Shown piece by piece: positions 7,276 to 13,867 of a stretch of DNA of 14,009 bases (the stretch's first letter is position 1; the number at the start of each line of letters is the position of its first letter). The position numbers were made by a program, and so were the translations under genes. Under the pieces are notes generated by a model, which searched no databases, was not told where the DNA came from, and worked only from the letters and a program-made list of their open reading frames with translations. The stretch covers positions 1-14,009 of the forward strand of contig JAAXHF010000392.1 of the NCBI GenBank assembly GCA_012271025.1, in the 5' to 3' direction. The DNA comes from Deltaproteobacteria bacterium. GTDB taxonomy: Bacteria > Desulfobacterota_B > Binatia > Bin18.

Positions 7276-7367
7276 CGGAGGGCAGGGCGGGCGATGATGA
7301 CCGCTTGAGAGGGAAGAGAGCAGCGTCCGCCCTGGCTGGCGGAATCGGAGAGACAGGAGGGAAGGCT

Positions 7368-8384
7368 ATGCCTGAGCCGCTCCCGGCCGATATGCCGGGC
7401 TTGATGAAGATTGTGAATGGATTTGAGCAGGCTGCGGTTGTGCTGGGAGCCGCCCAGCTTGACCTGTTCTCGCCGCTGTCCAAGGGACCGCTGACGGCGG
7501 CCGAGTTGGCCGCCCAGACCGGCCTGCCCGTGCGCGGGGTTGAGCGTCTGCTTAACGCCAGCGCAGCCCTGGGTGTTGTGACCAAGGAGGCCGAGCGCTA
7601 TCGCAATGCGCCGGCGGCCGATGCCTTTCTGGTCAAGGACAAGCCGGGCTATGTGGGCAATATGCTGAGACAGGCCAGCGACCGCTACCAGGCCTGGGGC
7701 AAGCTGTCCGAGGCCATTCGGAGCGACCGGCCGGTCCTGCCCCTGACCGGCGCCGAGCTTGAACATGCGCCGCCCGAGGTGCTGGACAACTATGTCCACG
7801 GACTGTTTGAGTTGGGCAAGGGCCTGGCCGGGCGGATTGGTGGCCTGGTTGACCTGAATCAGTCCCGCCGTTTGCTCGATGTCGCGGGCGGCTCAGGCGT
7901 GTACTCGATCCGCCTGTGCCAGGCGTTTCCGCAGCTGTCCGCCACGGTGTTTGACCTGCCGCCCATCCTGCAACGCACGCGTCATATCATTGAGCGCGAG
8001 GACATGACCGCCCGGGTCAGCGTGCGCGAGGGCAATTATTTCAGCGATGACTTTGGCCACGGCTATGACACGATCCTGCTGTCGAATATGCTCCAGACCG
8101 AGGGCCGCGAGACCGGCAAGATGGTGCTCGGCAAAGCCTTTGCGGCCTTGCAGGCCGGTGGCCAGATCCTCATTCACGGCATTATGCCCGAGCCCAACCT
8201 GATAGAGCCGGTCCAACCGGCGGTCTTCTCGCTGTTCATGATGCTGGTGTTTCCCAACGGCGAAGCCTATCCGGGCGAGGAGATCATCGGCTGGCTGCAC
8301 GACATCGGCTTTGTTGACGGCCAGAAGAAAAGGCTGCCGCCACCGGCTTTCACCGGTCTGGTGCTGGCGCGCAAGCCGGGCTAG
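7368..8384 (+). CDS. SAM-dependent O-methyltransferase (acetylserotonin-OMT-like)
   Basis: This 338-residue class I methyltransferase has the two-domain build of plant-type and antibiotic-type O-methyltransferases. An N-terminal winged-helix dimerisation domain (about 10-95, with LTAAELAAQTGLPVRGVERL) precedes the Rossmann catalytic domain. Motif I is LLDVAGGSGVYS (169-180), and the acidic stretch FDLPP (195-199) follows the second strand. The small-molecule acceptor is unknown. The position that carries the general-base His in many relatives, in the LLSNML segment at 237-242, has Gln243 and no His, so catalysis may be by proximity or use another residue. AGGAGG is 7 nt upstream of the ATG at 7368; the frame is open to 7068, but that part overlaps the divergent gene. 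A metalloprotease gene follows after 15 bp, so they are likely co-transcribed. Confidence 0.85.
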   Translation: MPEPLPADMPGLMKIVNGFEQAAVVLGAAQLDLFSPLSKGPLTAAELAAQTGLPVRGVERLLNASAALGVVTKEAERYRNAPAADAFLVKDKPGYVGNMLRQASDRYQAWGKLSEAIRSDRPVLPLTGAELEHAPPEVLDNYVHGLFELGKGLAGRIGGLVDLNQSRRLLDVAGGSGVYSIRLCQAFPQLSATVFDLPPILQRTRHIIEREDMTARVSVREGNYFSDDFGHGYDTILLSNMLQTEGRETGKMVLGKAFAALQAGGQILIHGIMPEPNLIEPVQPAVFSLFMMLVFPNGEAYPGEEIIGWLHDIGFVDGQKKRLPPPAFTGLVLARKPG

Positions 8385-8399
8385 GGCTGGAGCACACGT

Positions 8400-8864
8400 A
8401 TGACGCATATCGACGCCGTGACATGGCAGGCCCTGTGTCAGCACGCCCAAGACACCTTTCCCGACGAATGCTGTGGGGCCATCCTGACCCGGGATGGCAG
8501 GGCCGAAGTGCGACGCATTGACAATATCCAGAACGCCATGCACGCCAAGGACCCGGAGACCTATCCGCGCGAGGCCAGCACGGCGTATTTCATGCAACCC
8601 AAACAGTTGCTGGCCGTGATTCAGGACGCTGACAGCGGCACGGCCGAGCTAGCCGCCTTTTACCACTCGCATCCGAATCACGAGGCGTATTTCTCGGCCG
8701 AGGACAAACGCCAGGCCATGTTTGGCGATGAACCGTCGTACCCGGAGGCGGTCTATCTGGTGGTCTCGATCTACGACCGCCAGGTGCGCCGGATCAAGGC
8801 CTTTCAGTGGGACGAAGCGCAAAAAGACTTTGTCGAGACCGAGCTGCACGCCGAGACAGGCTGA
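8400..8864 (+). CDS. JAMM/MPN-domain metallopeptidase (M67 family)
   Basis: This 154-residue protein is a single JAB/MPN domain, a zinc peptidase that in bacteria often cuts after the C-terminal Gly-Gly of ubiquitin-like sulfur carriers or removes cysteine from them. The metal site is complete: Glu23 in PDECCG, and the JAMM signature His89-x-His91-x7-Ser99-x2-Asp102 (HSHPNHEAYFSAED). The N-terminal part (DTFPDECCGAIL) is typical of prokaryotic M67 proteins related to Mec of Mycobacterium. No ThiS/MoaD/CysO-like partner or cysteine synthase gene is in the window, so the substrate is unknown. It starts 15 bp after the O-methyltransferase stop with only a weak GGAG site. The cytoplasm is its likely location, as no signal peptide is seen. 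Confidence 0.87.
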   Translation: MTHIDAVTWQALCQHAQDTFPDECCGAILTRDGRAEVRRIDNIQNAMHAKDPETYPREASTAYFMQPKQLLAVIQDADSGTAELAAFYHSHPNHEAYFSAEDKRQAMFGDEPSYPEAVYLVVSIYDRQVRRIKAFQWDEAQKDFVETELHAETG

Positions 8865-8907
8865 ACGCTGGCCTCTTTCCGGCGAGGAGGTCACCATCGT
8901 TCAGCTT

Positions 8908-8929
8908 GGTGTCAAACGGGTGTCAAACG
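8908..8929 (+). repeat. Perfect tandem repeat of an 11-mer (two copies)
   Basis: GGTGTCAAACG occurs twice head to tail in the 179-bp gap before the PagL-like gene. On the minus strand each copy contains TTGACA. An 8-bp inverted pair (GCTGAACG at 8862-8869 and CGTTCAGC at 8898-8905) lies just upstream. The repeat could be a tandem operator for the downstream gene or a chance duplication; nothing else in the gap was recognised. Confidence 0.5.
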
Positions 8930-9043
8930 GCTTGCACAAGCCAGACCGGTAGGATAGGAGCGAGGCGTGGACGCGATACAAGAGTGGACGAAGATGACCG
9001 GCAGACCAGGAAGAGATCATCGTCCACTTTCAGGGGAGGGATA

Positions 9044-9685
9044 ATGAACAAGGCGATACGCGTAGTCGGCTGTCTGGTCGGAATGTTCGTGTTGGGCGTG
9101 AGCGGCGTCCAGGCCCAGGGGCCTGCCGCAGGCTCGTGGAATGTCGGCCTGCGCTCGGGCTACTCTATCAGTGAACGGAATATCGACAGCGTGCCGATCC
9201 ACTTCCATATCGGCTACATCCTGTTTAAGGGCAAGCCAGGGATCTTGCCCGCTGGGGCGTTTGAGATTGCGACCGAGCCCTTCCTGTCTGCGGTGACACG
9301 CCACTCCAACCAGCGAGAGGGAAGCAGCATTGTCAGGGACGGGGGGGGCGGGCCGGTCAAGCGCGGCAGAAAGCGCGACGCCTCGATTGAGGCCGGCCTC
9401 ATGCTGCCGGTCCTGAGCTATCATTTTGATCTGGGCTCTCGGCTGTCTCCGTATATCGAGGGTGGCTTGGGTATCTTGTACCACGACTACCAGGGGTATG
9501 ACCTGGGCGACGGTTTCACTTTCACCGAGATGGCCGGTGCCGGCCTGTCGTATTTTCTGCACGACAACGTCTCCCTCAGCCTGGGGTATCGGTTCCGTCA
9601 TACCTCAAACGCCAGCCTGTACGACGAAAATGACGGCCTGAACTCGCACTCCCTGTTGGCCGGCGTGTCGTTTTTCCTGCCCTAG
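9044..9685 (+). CDS. PagL-like outer-membrane protein (acyloxyacyl hydrolase family)
   Basis: This 213-residue exported beta-barrel resembles lipid A 3-O-deacylases. It has a signal peptide with hydrophobic core at about 6-20 and cleavage near VQA (22-24), alternating aromatic/hydrophobic strands, and a C-terminal Phe-rich strand (LLAGVSFFLP) suited to outer-membrane insertion. The family hallmark appears as His186-Thr-Ser188-Asn (RHTSNAS), matching the His/Ser of the PagL active site. The site 14 residues after the His, Glu in Pseudomonas PagL, is Asn200 here, so deacylase activity is uncertain. Residues about 87-112 form an unusual basic, Gly-rich stretch encoded across eight consecutive Gs (9341-9348). 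The start at 9044 has GGGGAGGG upstream; the frame is open from 8807, but that part overlaps the peptidase gene. It begins a co-directional run to 12905. Confidence 0.75.
   Translation: MNKAIRVVGCLVGMFVLGVSGVQAQGPAAGSWNVGLRSGYSISERNIDSVPIHFHIGYILFKGKPGILPAGAFEIATEPFLSAVTRHSNQREGSSIVRDGGGGPVKRGRKRDASIEAGLMLPVLSYHFDLGSRLSPYIEGGLGILYHDYQGYDLGDGFTFTEMAGAGLSYFLHDNVSLSLGYRFRHTSNASLYDENDGLNSHSLLAGVSFFLP
9341..9348 (+). repeat. Poly-G tract of eight within the PagL-like coding sequence
   Basis: Eight Gs in a row, flanked by GGGAC and CGGG, encode part of the Asp-Gly-Gly-Gly-Gly stretch near residues 99-103 of the outer-membrane protein. Slippage by one base would shift the frame. The tract is short for a contingency locus but is in a surface-protein gene. 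Confidence 0.7.
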
Positions 9686-9694
9686 AGATCAGTC

Positions 9695-10591
9695 ATGGCG
9701 GACGACGAGAAAAAGGCGGCCGAGCCCTCAGACGGAGACGAGCGCCGGAAAAAACGTACCCGCAGCCGGTCCAGAAGCCGGGGCCGCAACCGTTCTCAGG
9801 CCACGACGCCGCGCGCCCAGGAGGGACGCAACGCCAAGGCGGACAGCCCGTCGCCGCGGGCCGACCGGGGTCGGACAAAAGCGCCGCGCGGACCGAGCAA
9901 ACAGGCGGCCAGACCGCAGACCGCTGCTCCGGCCGAACGGCGTCCTCCAGCAGCCCGCCCCAGACCACCGGCCAAGGCGGGCGTACGTCCGGCCCGGAGC
10001 GAGCCGAAGCTTGAGGAGTGGCGGGAGCCCGAGGACCGGCCGGCCGCGCGTTTCGGGCTGAGATCGGGCAGGGCGGAGGCGCAGTCCGAGGAGCAGCGCG
10101 AGCCTGCGGGCGCGGTCTTTTTCCGCAGCTTCGAGAACTACGACCAAGAGGAAGCCCGCGAGTGGCTCAGTGATCCCAATATCAAACTGATTCAAAGGGC
10201 CGACCCCAAGCCGGGCGAGTGGGCCTACTGCCCGCTGGTCGAAGAGCGCTGCCCGGCCCGAGAGGTCGAACAGGTCAAACGCGCGTTGCCGATTCCTGAC
10301 GACGTGTACGCCGTGCTGGTCGATTCCGGCCTGTCGCTGCGAGCCATCCTCACCGGAACGCCGATGTACGAGCGGCTGCTGGAGTTCAATTTTATTGACG
10401 AAGCCTCGTTCGACTGCTGGATTCAGGGCGAGTGGGTGCGCGAAGAAGTGTTTGACGGCAAGGCCGAGTTGCTGCGCCGCGCGGTTCGGCTGCTTGAAGA
10501 GTATTTGCAGAAAGACATTGTCAGCAATGAGGACATTGTCCAGGCGCCGCGTCCCGACGGGGCGCTGCCACCCGCCCGCACAGAGTGGTGA
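9695..10591 (+). CDS. Unrecognised protein with Arg/Ser/Pro-rich disordered N-terminus and a folded C-terminal domain
   Basis: I do not recognise this 298-residue protein. Residues 1-135 are low complexity and should be disordered: an acidic start, a strongly basic RS-like block at 17-34 (ERRKKRTRSRSRSRGRNR), then Ala/Pro/Arg repeats. Residues about 139-285 look folded, beginning AVFFRSFENYDQEEAREWL and including EWAYCPLVEERCP with two cysteines (Cys179, Cys186) and an amphipathic helix near 257-272 (AELLRRAVRLLEEYLQ). The basic block suggests nucleic-acid binding or a flexible anchor, by composition only. No signal peptide or membrane segment is present. The gene starts 9 bp after the PagL-like stop with no strong ribosome-binding site, suggesting coupling. 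The large minus-strand frame overlying it is a GC-composition shadow. Confidence 0.7.
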   Translation: MADDEKKAAEPSDGDERRKKRTRSRSRSRGRNRSQATTPRAQEGRNAKADSPSPRADRGRTKAPRGPSKQAARPQTAAPAERRPPAARPRPPAKAGVRPARSEPKLEEWREPEDRPAARFGLRSGRAEAQSEEQREPAGAVFFRSFENYDQEEAREWLSDPNIKLIQRADPKPGEWAYCPLVEERCPAREVEQVKRALPIPDDVYAVLVDSGLSLRAILTGTPMYERLLEFNFIDEASFDCWIQGEWVREEVFDGKAELLRRAVRLLEEYLQKDIVSNEDIVQAPRPDGALPPARTEW

Positions 10592-10620
10592 GACGCCGGG
10601 CCGCTCAGGAGGGAAGCCGC

Positions 10621-11439
10621 ATGCCACAGCTGACCGCCAATAACTACACCATGCACTACCAGGTCGATGACTTCACCGACCCGTGGAGTACGTCTGAGAC
10701 CATCTGGATCCAGCACGGCTTTGGCCGTAACCTCAACTTCTGGTACCACTGGATCCCGCTCCTGGCCAGGCAGTACCGCGTGCTGCGCCGCGATATGCGC
10801 GGCCACGGCGGGTCGGCCGACCCGGGACCGGACTACGTGTGGTCGGTCGATGACCTGCTCGGCGACATGAAAGGCTTTCTGGATGCCTTAGAAATTGACG
10901 CCGTGCACTATATTGGCGAATCGGTGGGCGGCATTCTGGGCATTGCCTTTGCCACCAAGTGGCCCGAGCGCTTCAAGAGCCTGACCCTGTGCGCCTCACC
11001 GACCTCTATCCGGCCGCATATTCAAAAGACCTTTGCCCTGGGCTATGAGGACTGGCCAACCGCTCTCGGCACCCTCGGGTCGGGCGGCTGGGCCAAAGCC
11101 CTGATCGAACAGGGCTCGGGGCTGGCTGGGGGCGATTCGCCCCATCTGCGCTGGGTGCTTGATGAGTGGGCCAAAACCCCGACCCACGTGCTCCAGGGAC
11201 TGTGTCGCCTGGTGCCGAGCGTGGATGTGGAACCGATCCTGTCCCAGGTCAGCGTACCGACCCTGGTCCTGGCCCCGGCCAACAGCCCGCTCACGCCGCT
11301 GAGCGAGCAGCTGGCCATCCGCGACGGTATCCCCGGTGCGCAGATGGCGGTAATCGAGGGCAGCGGGCATGAGATCTATGTGGATGCCGCCCAGGACTGT
11401 GTCGACGCCCTGCTCAGGTTTATCCGCTCGTCAGGCTAG
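10621..11439 (+). CDS. Alpha/beta-hydrolase fold protein
   Basis: This 272-residue soluble enzyme has the canonical alpha/beta-hydrolase layout. The oxyanion loop is HGFG (32-35), followed by RRDMRGHGGS (56-65). The nucleophile elbow is GESVGG with Ser101, and the catalytic His is His250 in GSGHEIYVD. The acid position after strand 6, often Asp in a GxxD motif, reads LVLAPANSPLTPLSE (216-229) and has no Asp, so the acid may come from elsewhere. Substrates of such proteins range from esters to lactones and C-C bonds; none can be chosen here. The ATG at 10621 is preferred over the upstream GTGs at 10585 and 10588 because AGGAGGG lies 7 nt before it. It follows the unrecognised gene by 29 bp and precedes the Uma2 gene by 12 bp, an operon-like spacing. 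Confidence 0.83.
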   Translation: MPQLTANNYTMHYQVDDFTDPWSTSETIWIQHGFGRNLNFWYHWIPLLARQYRVLRRDMRGHGGSADPGPDYVWSVDDLLGDMKGFLDALEIDAVHYIGESVGGILGIAFATKWPERFKSLTLCASPTSIRPHIQKTFALGYEDWPTALGTLGSGGWAKALIEQGSGLAGGDSPHLRWVLDEWAKTPTHVLQGLCRLVPSVDVEPILSQVSVPTLVLAPANSPLTPLSEQLAIRDGIPGAQMAVIEGSGHEIYVDAAQDCVDALLRFIRSSG

Positions 11440-11451
11440 GGAGTGAGCCTG

Positions 11452-12021
11452 ATGCCGTATAGCGAAGCTCTCCTGTCCCAGCACCGCCTGAGTGTGGACG
11501 ACTATCACAAGATGGGCCGGGCGGACATCTTCAACCACGCTGAGCGGCTTGAACTGATTGAGGGCAGGCTGATTGATATGGCTCCCATCGGCAGCGATCA
11601 TGCGGGTACGGTTATTCAACTCAACGCTGTACTGAACAGGGCATTTGCACGATTGGCTCTCGTCTCACCGCAAAATCCTATCCGTCTCAGTGAACATTCG
11701 GAACCTCAGCCCGATTTTGCCGTCTTGCGCCCACGAGCCGATTTCTATCGCACCGCTCACCCTCAGCCACACGATGTTCTGCTCGTCGTTGAAGTTGCGG
11801 ACACCAGCGTCCGCTATGACCGAGAGGTGAAGATTCCGCTGTATGCCCGTCACGGTATCCCCGAAGTCTGGCTGCTGGATCTGCACAACACGCGGCTTGA
11901 GATCTACCGCCAGCCCGGGACCGAGGGCTATGGCGAGGTGCTGTATCCTGCCAACGATGAGGCCATCGCGCCGGTCCTACTGCCCGACGCCACGCTGTCC
12001 ATTGCTGACTTCTGGTCGTGA
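11452..12021 (+). CDS. Uma2-family (DUF820) predicted PD-(D/E)XK nuclease
   Basis: This 189-residue protein matches the Uma2 family, restriction-endonuclease-like proteins common in cyanobacteria and GC-rich uncultured bacteria, whose role is unsettled. The expected order is seen: ERLELIEGRLIDMAPIGSDH (31-50), then SEPQPDFAVL with Asp88, LLVVEVADTS with Glu114, and YDREVKIPLYARHGIPEVW with Lys127, giving the D-E-K catalytic set. The ATG at 11452 is preferred because AGGGAG is 8 nt upstream; a GTG at 11443 in the same frame is an alternative. The first half of the gene looks more A+T-rich than its neighbours (30 of 60 bases are G or C at 11641-11700). Uma2 genes are often multi-copy and mobile in a genome, so it may be a passenger in this run. 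Confidence 0.88.
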   Translation: MPYSEALLSQHRLSVDDYHKMGRADIFNHAERLELIEGRLIDMAPIGSDHAGTVIQLNAVLNRAFARLALVSPQNPIRLSEHSEPQPDFAVLRPRADFYRTAHPQPHDVLLVVEVADTSVRYDREVKIPLYARHGIPEVWLLDLHNTRLEIYRQPGTEGYGEVLYPANDEAIAPVLLPDATLSIADFWS

Positions 12022-12065
12022 GCACGGGCCAGGGGGTCGGCTTTTTTCTGAACCAGGAGGACTGT

Positions 12066-12905
12066 ATGCCCGCTCCAGCCACCCGTCTGCGCCAATTGCT
12101 CGACGGCCCCGACATGGTCGTCGCCCCGTTTGTATTTGATGCCTTCCAGGCCCGGATTGCCCAGGCCGCCGGCTTTGAGGCCGTATACATGACCGGATTT
12201 GGGACGGCCGCCTCACGCGGGTTTCCCGACGTGGGTCTGTTGACCATGGCCGAGATGGTCCAGAATGTCCGCTATATCGCCAGCGCGGTCGAGCTGCCGC
12301 TGATCTGCGACGCCGACACCGGCTACGGCAATCCGGTCAATGTGTATCGGACGGTGCGCGAGTATGAGGCGGCCGGTGCGGCCGCCCTGCACATCGAAGA
12401 CCAGGTGTGGCCCAAACGCTGCGGCTTTCTGGCCGGCAAACAGGTCATTCCCATGGACGACATGGTGCCCAAGGTGCGGGCCGCCTGCGACGCCCGGCGC
12501 AGCGACGATTTTGTGATTATTGCCCGGACCGATGCCCTGGCGGTCAACGGCTGGGAGGACGTGATTGCCCGTGGTCGCGCCTACCGTGAGGCCGGCGCCG
12601 ACCTGATCTTTGTCGACGGCATCAGAACCCTGGCCGATATGGAGCGCTACGCCAAGGAACTGGGCGACCTGCCGCTACTGTACAACGGTCAGCTGCTGCC
12701 GGTCCAGGAAATCCAGAAATTCGGCTTCAAGCTGACGATTTACTCGGCCACGCTGATGGCGGCCTATATTCGGATGCGGGACGCCATGCAGGAACTCAAG
12801 ACCACCGGTCGGATCGCCACCGATGCGGGCTGGGGCTGCTTTGAGGAAATGACGAATCTGCTGGGCGTCCCCGAGGCCATGGAGATTGGCAAGAAGTACG
12901 AATGA
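12066..12905 (+). CDS. Isocitrate lyase/PEP mutase superfamily enzyme
   Basis: This 279-residue TIM-barrel enzyme belongs to the group of carboxyphosphonoenolpyruvate mutase, 2-methylisocitrate lyase and oxaloacetate decarboxylase, which make or break C-C or P-C bonds next to a carboxylate using Mg2+. Metal and substrate residues are present: CDADTGYG with Asp82 and Asp84, HIEDQ with Glu111, and PKRCGFLAGK with Lys117-Arg-Cys119, the loop Cys of the lyase branch. FVDGIRT and YNGQLLP near 188-210 lie where the later barrel strands are expected. The Cys favours a lyase over the phosphonate mutases, but the His after KRCG typical of methylisocitrate lyase is Phe here, so the substrate is left open. 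The ATG at 12066 has AGGAGG 5 nt before it; the frame opens at 12018 inside the Uma2 stop region. It is the last gene of the 9044-12905 run. Confidence 0.85.
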   Translation: MPAPATRLRQLLDGPDMVVAPFVFDAFQARIAQAAGFEAVYMTGFGTAASRGFPDVGLLTMAEMVQNVRYIASAVELPLICDADTGYGNPVNVYRTVREYEAAGAAALHIEDQVWPKRCGFLAGKQVIPMDDMVPKVRAACDARRSDDFVIIARTDALAVNGWEDVIARGRAYREAGADLIFVDGIRTLADMERYAKELGDLPLLYNGQLLPVQEIQKFGFKLTIYSATLMAAYIRMRDAMQELKTTGRIATDAGWGCFEEMTNLLGVPEAMEIGKKYE

Positions 12906-12982
12906 AATAATGAACGCTGAATGCTGAGCGATGGACTGGCGGCGGCCTGCCCGCCCTCTTGCGGCGCGCTACGACTCGCCAT

Positions 12983-13771
12983 ATGAGATCCGATCTCCCG
13001 TCCCGGGCGGTTCCTCGGACTCACTCCGTCGTGCTCCTGGCCGTGCTGAGCACCGCACTCAGCTCGCTGGCGGCTTGGGGCGCTGCTGTCGCCCAACAGG
13101 CTTCCGGCTCAGCCGCTCCGCCGCCGAACTGTTATCAGTCCACGGAGTCGGGCCAGCGCTCTACCATAGACGATATTGTGGTCTGCTTGGAAGCCCATGG
13201 ATTGTGGACGAATCTGTCGCCTTCAGATACCGGCGCAGCCGAGGCACGAGTCTGGGATACGGATTTGCTGCGCAGCTCGTGTGGTGCCTATAGAGAATGG
13301 GACCCGGAGCTGGCGGCGTGCGAGCGCACGGCCGAGCCGTTGCCGGCGGAGTTGGAGTGGTTTGAACCGTTGAACCGCCCCTTGGTACGCCCGCCGGATG
13401 GAGTGATTGTGCTGCATGCTGACGGCACCTGGAGCGAAGCGGCCACCTGTCCACCGGAGCTGTTGGAGGAGCAACGCGTCAACAACTGGCGGTTTTGTCG
13501 GGACCCGGATCGCTTCGACCGGATTCCTCGGATGTGGAACCCTCCCATTAACGGGATGCCCTTTGAAGAGGCCGAAGAAATTTTTGAAGCGCACAAGGAG
13601 ACCCTTGGGGATCTCCCTGGGTTGACCTCTTTAGGGCTGGGTCTCCAGAGCATCAAGATCAGTACCGAGCAGCCTGAAGTGGTCCCAGATGCCCTTGAGG
13701 GGATTCCGATCCACACGCTGCCGCCCATGTACATGTCTCGTCCCTCCCACATCATCAAAAGAGCGGAATAA
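12983..13771 (+). CDS. Unrecognised exported protein with six cysteines
   Basis: I do not recognise this 262-residue protein. It has a basic N-terminus and a hydrophobic core at about residues 15-37 (SVVLLAVLSTALSSLAAWG), with a probable signal-peptidase site near AVAQ (35-38), so it should be periplasmic or secreted. The mature part holds six cysteines (50, 68, 100, 113, 156, 172), which would allow three disulfides. It is rich in Trp, Pro and acidic residues between 90 and 185 (for example RMWNPPINGMPFEEAEEIFE). No repeat or catalytic motif was seen. The ATG at 12983 is chosen over an in-frame TTG at 12959; no clear ribosome-binding site is visible for either. Codon use looks less GC-biased than the run before it. 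A terminator-like hairpin follows the stop. Confidence 0.6.
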   Translation: MRSDLPSRAVPRTHSVVLLAVLSTALSSLAAWGAAVAQQASGSAAPPPNCYQSTESGQRSTIDDIVVCLEAHGLWTNLSPSDTGAAEARVWDTDLLRSSCGAYREWDPELAACERTAEPLPAELEWFEPLNRPLVRPPDGVIVLHADGTWSEAATCPPELLEEQRVNNWRFCRDPDRFDRIPRMWNPPINGMPFEEAEEIFEAHKETLGDLPGLTSLGLGLQSIKISTEQPEVVPDALEGIPIHTLPPMYMSRPSHIIKRAE

Positions 13772-13789
13772 TTGGGGTGGGTAGGATAT

Positions 13790-13828
13790 GCATTCTGTTG
13801 TACAAAAACAGAATGCCCCGGCTTTTTT
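13790..13828 (+). terminator. Hairpin with T-tract, probable Rho-independent terminator
   Basis: GCATTCTGTT (13790-13799) pairs perfectly with AACAGAATGC (13807-13816) around a 7-nt loop. Six Ts follow at 13823-13828 after a CCCGGC spacer. It lies 19 bp after the stop of the exported-protein gene. The 6-nt gap between stem and T-tract is longer than usual, which lowers certainty. Confidence 0.55.
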
Positions 13829-13867
13829 CGTGGGCCGGAAGCGCCTATATTCGGGGAGGAGGAGCGC

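Noticed and set aside
7068..7367. N-terminal extension of the O-methyltransferase
   Set aside because: It overlaps the divergent tRNA-binding gene antisense, and a strong AGGAGG supports the ATG at 7368.
8908..8929. Start of a CRISPR array
   Set aside because: There are only two 11-bp copies with no spacer between them and no cas genes in the window.
9728..10627. Minus-strand open frame of 299 codons opposite the Arg/Ser-rich protein gene
   Set aside because: The plus-strand frame fits the spacing of the co-directional run and has an ordered C-terminal domain; the antisense product has no recognisable motif.
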